A stretch of 25,770 bases of DNA from positions 1-25,770 of the forward strand of contig JAOXRV010000666.1 of the NCBI GenBank assembly GCA_025800435.1, written 5' to 3'. Below, piece by piece: positions 23,364 through 25,770 of the stretch. How positions within the stretch are numbered: position 1 is the first letter of the stretch; each line of letters starts with the position of its first letter. Made by a program: the position numbers and the translations under genes. The DNA comes from Cellvibrionaceae bacterium (lineage in GTDB: Bacteria > Pseudomonadota > Gammaproteobacteria > Pseudomonadales > Cellvibrionaceae). The notes beneath the pieces were generated by a model. It saw only the letters and a program-made list of their open reading frames with translations, did no database searches and was not told the DNA's origin.

Positions 23364-25770
23364 ATGACACAACACCCCAGACCAACCCTGTTGGCTGCTG
23401 CCATTGCTATGGCCGTCGCTGCCCCAAGTTTCGCCCAAAACACCGTCGAGCTGGAAGAGGTCGTGGTTTACGCCCAGAAGCGTGAGCAGTCGATTTTGGA
23501 AGTGCCGGTATCCGTCTCCAGCTACGGCGCCGAGGCACTGGACCAGGCCAAAGTGCGAGATATGAACGATCTGACCCAGATCGCCCCCTCGGTCAGTATC
23601 GATAACTCCACCGGCGCCTCGGATACCTCTATTTATATTCGCGGCATGGGCACCTCGGGCAACAACGCGGGGTTTGAACAGTCTGTGGGTATTTTTATCG
23701 ATGGCGTCTACCGCGGCCGCCCCGGTTCGGCCATGAACGACTATGTGGATGTTGAAGGCATCGAAGTGCTAAAAGGCCCCCAGGGCACCCTGTTCGGGCG
23801 CAACACCTCGGCCGGTGTGGTCAGTGTGCGCACCGCCGCCCCCTCCCATGAAGCCGGCGGCACCGCCGAGGTCAGCATCGGCAACTACGGCTTTAAACAA
23901 GTGCGCGCCTCGGTGACAGGCCCCCTGATAGAAGACAAGCTGGCCGGCCGCCTGTCTGGCTCCTGGCATGAGCGCGACGGTTTTATGGAAAACCCCTTCA
24001 CCGGTGCAGAGGCCCAGGACCGCGACCGCTACAGTTTGCGCGGCCAGTTATTGTGGGATCTAAACGACGATGCCACCCTGCGCATTATCGCCGACAAGTC
24101 TCACTCGGATGAATCTTGCTGCGCTGCCACCCCGCTGCTCTACGGCCCGGCCCAAGCCGCCATCGATTTAGTCGACGGCCCCAAGTTCTCGCGCCTGCCC
24201 GCAAACCTTTACCCCTACAGCGGCCTGCCCAACTCCCAGCTGCGCGATGTATTTGATCGCAAATATGCCGCCAATGTGCCCTACCTGGATAAAATTGACG
24301 ATTGGGGCATCTCCGCCGAATTGAATTGGGACTTTGGTGAAACCGCCCTGACCGTGATCGCCTCCAGCCGCAACTTTGAGAACTTCCAGCAGCTGGACGC
24401 GGACCACAACTCTGCCGATATCCTGACCCGTATCCAAAACTTCGATAACGATGAGAAGAGCCTGGAGATTCGCTGGGCCTCCACCGGAGCCAATACCATC
24501 GACTGGACCGTGGGTGCCTATTTCTTCGACCAAACTATCGATTTCTCCTCGCCCTTGCCCTTTGGTGAAGACCTGCGCGAGTACGCCGATACCCTGGCCC
24601 GCCAGCTGAGCGCCACCCCAGGCAACCCGGCCGGGGTGCCGCTGGTATCCGTAGTCGAGCTGGGCCAGGCCCTGTTTGGCAATGTACCGCTGAATAAAAT
24701 TGGCGATTACTATTTCGGCTCCGAGGGTGACGGCGGCGCCTCCAACGATTACAGCGCGGAAAGCATGGCCTTTTTTGGCCAGGCCACCTGGAATATCAAC
24801 GAAGACTTAAGCCTGACTTTAGGTTTGCGTTACTCGGATGAAGAAAAAGATGCACTCTACACCTCCCAGCATGTTAACCCCTTCGCCGAACTGCCGCTTG
24901 AAGAAGTGCGCGATGCGATGATCGCCGCTGGTATATTCGGTGCCCAAGGCCTGCAGGCGGGCGTTACCCCAGAGATGGCGCGCGGTGCGGTCGCACAGGC
25001 GCTGGCCGCCGCTGCCGCCGGCATACCACAAGCGGTAAGCGATATTCAGGCTGCCACCACAGCGGCCTACGGCATCCGCCAGAACCTGCAATTGGTGGTG
25101 CCCTGGGATGACTTTAACGCTGACTACGCCGATGACAATATCTCCGGTACTATCAGCCTCAACTACCAGTTTAGCGAAGACATGAGCGGCTACGCCCGCT
25201 TTGCCCGGGGCTATAAATCCGGTGGCTTAAATATGGACCGCGCCGCGCCCCTGACCACCCCAGGCAATCACGTGGTCAGCGACCCGAGCATTGTGGTATT
25301 TAAACCCGAGCTGGTGGATACCTTTGAGCTGGGCATGAAGTCACGGCTGTTGGACAACCGCCTCAACCTCAATGCCGCGGTGTTCTTGCAAGAGCTGGAG
25401 GACTACCAGTTCCAGAGCTTTACCAGTACCGGCTTTGTGGTGCGCAACGCCGCCAAGACCGAGGGTAAAGGTATCGAGCTGGACTTTGCCTTTAAGCCCA
25501 GCGCCAACTGGTTTATCAGCGGCGGTGTGGTATGGCAGGATGTGAACTACGACGAGTTCCCAGACGGCCCCAACACCATTGCCCAAATTCTGGCCCAGGC
25601 CCCGGCCAACAGTAATGATCTGTCGGGCCAGCGGGTGGTGCAGTCGTCTGAGCTGAGCGCCTCATTGATGGTGGCCTACAGCCAGCCCATTAACGACGAG
25701 CTGGAGTTTAACGCCAACGTCAGCGGCAACTACCGCAGCGACTTCTTCCGCCAGTCTTCCAACGAGCCCT
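23364..25770 (+). CDS. TonB-dependent outer-membrane receptor (partial, C-terminus off window)
   Basis: The frame opens at ATG 23364 (AGAGGA 7 bases upstream) and stays open to 25770, about 802 residues, with the last barrel strands missing. A signal peptide ends near PSFA (residue 24). A TonB box, ELEEVVVYA at 29-37, is followed by the plug domain: IYIRGMGTSG, VGIFIDGVYRGRPG and EVLKGPQGTLFGRNTSAGVV are classic. A 22-or-so-stranded beta barrel follows. The receptor should import a scarce ligand across the outer membrane using TonB/ExbBD energy; this subfamily is common in marine gammaproteobacteria and sphingomonads, and its ligand cannot be told. Oddities: a vicinal pair C252-C253 in an early barrel loop and a long Ala-rich, probably helical insertion at about 510-570. 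It stands alone after engB. Confidence 0.93.
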   Translation, partial: MTQHPRPTLLAAAIAMAVAAPSFAQNTVELEEVVVYAQKREQSILEVPVSVSSYGAEALDQAKVRDMNDLTQIAPSVSIDNSTGASDTSIYIRGMGTSGNNAGFEQSVGIFIDGVYRGRPGSAMNDYVDVEGIEVLKGPQGTLFGRNTSAGVVSVRTAAPSHEAGGTAEVSIGNYGFKQVRASVTGPLIEDKLAGRLSGSWHERDGFMENPFTGAEAQDRDRYSLRGQLLWDLNDDATLRIIADKSHSDESCCAATPLLYGPAQAAIDLVDGPKFSRLPANLYPYSGLPNSQLRDVFDRKYAANVPYLDKIDDWGISAELNWDFGETALTVIASSRNFENFQQLDADHNSADILTRIQNFDNDEKSLEIRWASTGANTIDWTVGAYFFDQTIDFSSPLPFGEDLREYADTLARQLSATPGNPAGVPLVSVVELGQALFGNVPLNKIGDYYFGSEGDGGASNDYSAESMAFFGQATWNINEDLSLTLGLRYSDEEKDALYTSQHVNPFAELPLEEVRDAMIAAGIFGAQGLQAGVTPEMARGAVAQALAAAAAGIPQAVSDIQAATTAAYGIRQNLQLVVPWDDFNADYADDNISGTISLNYQFSEDMSGYARFARGYKSGGLNMDRAAPLTTPGNHVVSDPSIVVFKPELVDTFELGMKSRLLDNRLNLNAAVFLQELEDYQFQSFTSTGFVVRNAAKTEGKGIELDFAFKPSANWFISGGVVWQDVNYDEFPDGPNTIAQILAQAPANSNDLSGQRVVQSSELSASLMVAYSQPINDELEFNANVSGNYRSDFFRQSSNEP

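Noticed and set aside
1..25770. CRISPR arrays, tRNA/rRNA genes, insertion sequences, anti-phage defence genes
   Set aside because: No regularly spaced repeats, tRNA-like cloverleaf, transposase, integrase or known defence domains were found on reading both strands.

Overview
The window looks like chromosomal DNA from a Gram-negative gammaproteobacterium, probably a marine member of the Cellvibrionales/Pseudomonadales group. The main evidence is the gene order dgcP-like diguanylate cyclase, dsbA, cytochrome c4, engB, which I recall from Pseudomonas aeruginosa. A large TonB-dependent receptor and the SDR/esterase genes also fit. The exact genus is inference. No rRNA, tRNA, CRISPR array, IS element or phage gene was seen. 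Every gene from 1 to about 22230 is on the minus strand; engB and the TonB receptor at the right end are on the plus strand.

Left end (1-2758): a tight minus-strand group reads GST-family protein, acyl-CoA thioesterase TesB, then a PLP-dependent threonine/serine dehydratase that runs off the window.

Centre (2921-15852): ten minus-strand genes with short gaps or overlaps, likely one long operon. In transcription order they are: a lipoprotein secretin (GspD-like), a small lipoprotein of unknown function, a periplasmic parvulin-type PPIase, Wzt (ABC ATPase with a C-terminal extension), Wzm (ABC-2 permease), a methyltransferase with a coiled-coil tail, a GT2 glycosyltransferase with a long coiled coil, a GT8-like glycosyltransferase, a decayed-GT2/GT4 fusion, and a WbsX/GH99-like protein. 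The lower part is an ABC-transporter-dependent surface polysaccharide (O-antigen or capsule) assembly set. The unusual point is an orphan outer-membrane secretin, small lipoprotein and foldase at its head, with no other type II secretion genes and no Wza-type exporter in view. This is the best candidate for a little-described system.

Right of it (16130-18696): two almost abutting genes encode a short-chain dehydrogenase and a natural fusion of a short-chain dehydrogenase with an HSL-type alpha/beta hydrolase, behind a recognisable promoter.

Right end (18797-25770): diguanylate cyclase (c-di-GMP synthesis), periplasmic thiol oxidoreductase DsbA with an unusual CGHC centre, dihaem cytochrome c4, then divergently the ribosome-assembly GTPase EngB, and a TonB-dependent receptor cut by the window end. 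The dsbA gene ends in a clear intrinsic terminator; a perfect 15-bp hairpin lies after the cytochrome gene. No gene-free stretch exceeds 300 bases; the larger gaps are described under individual sites.
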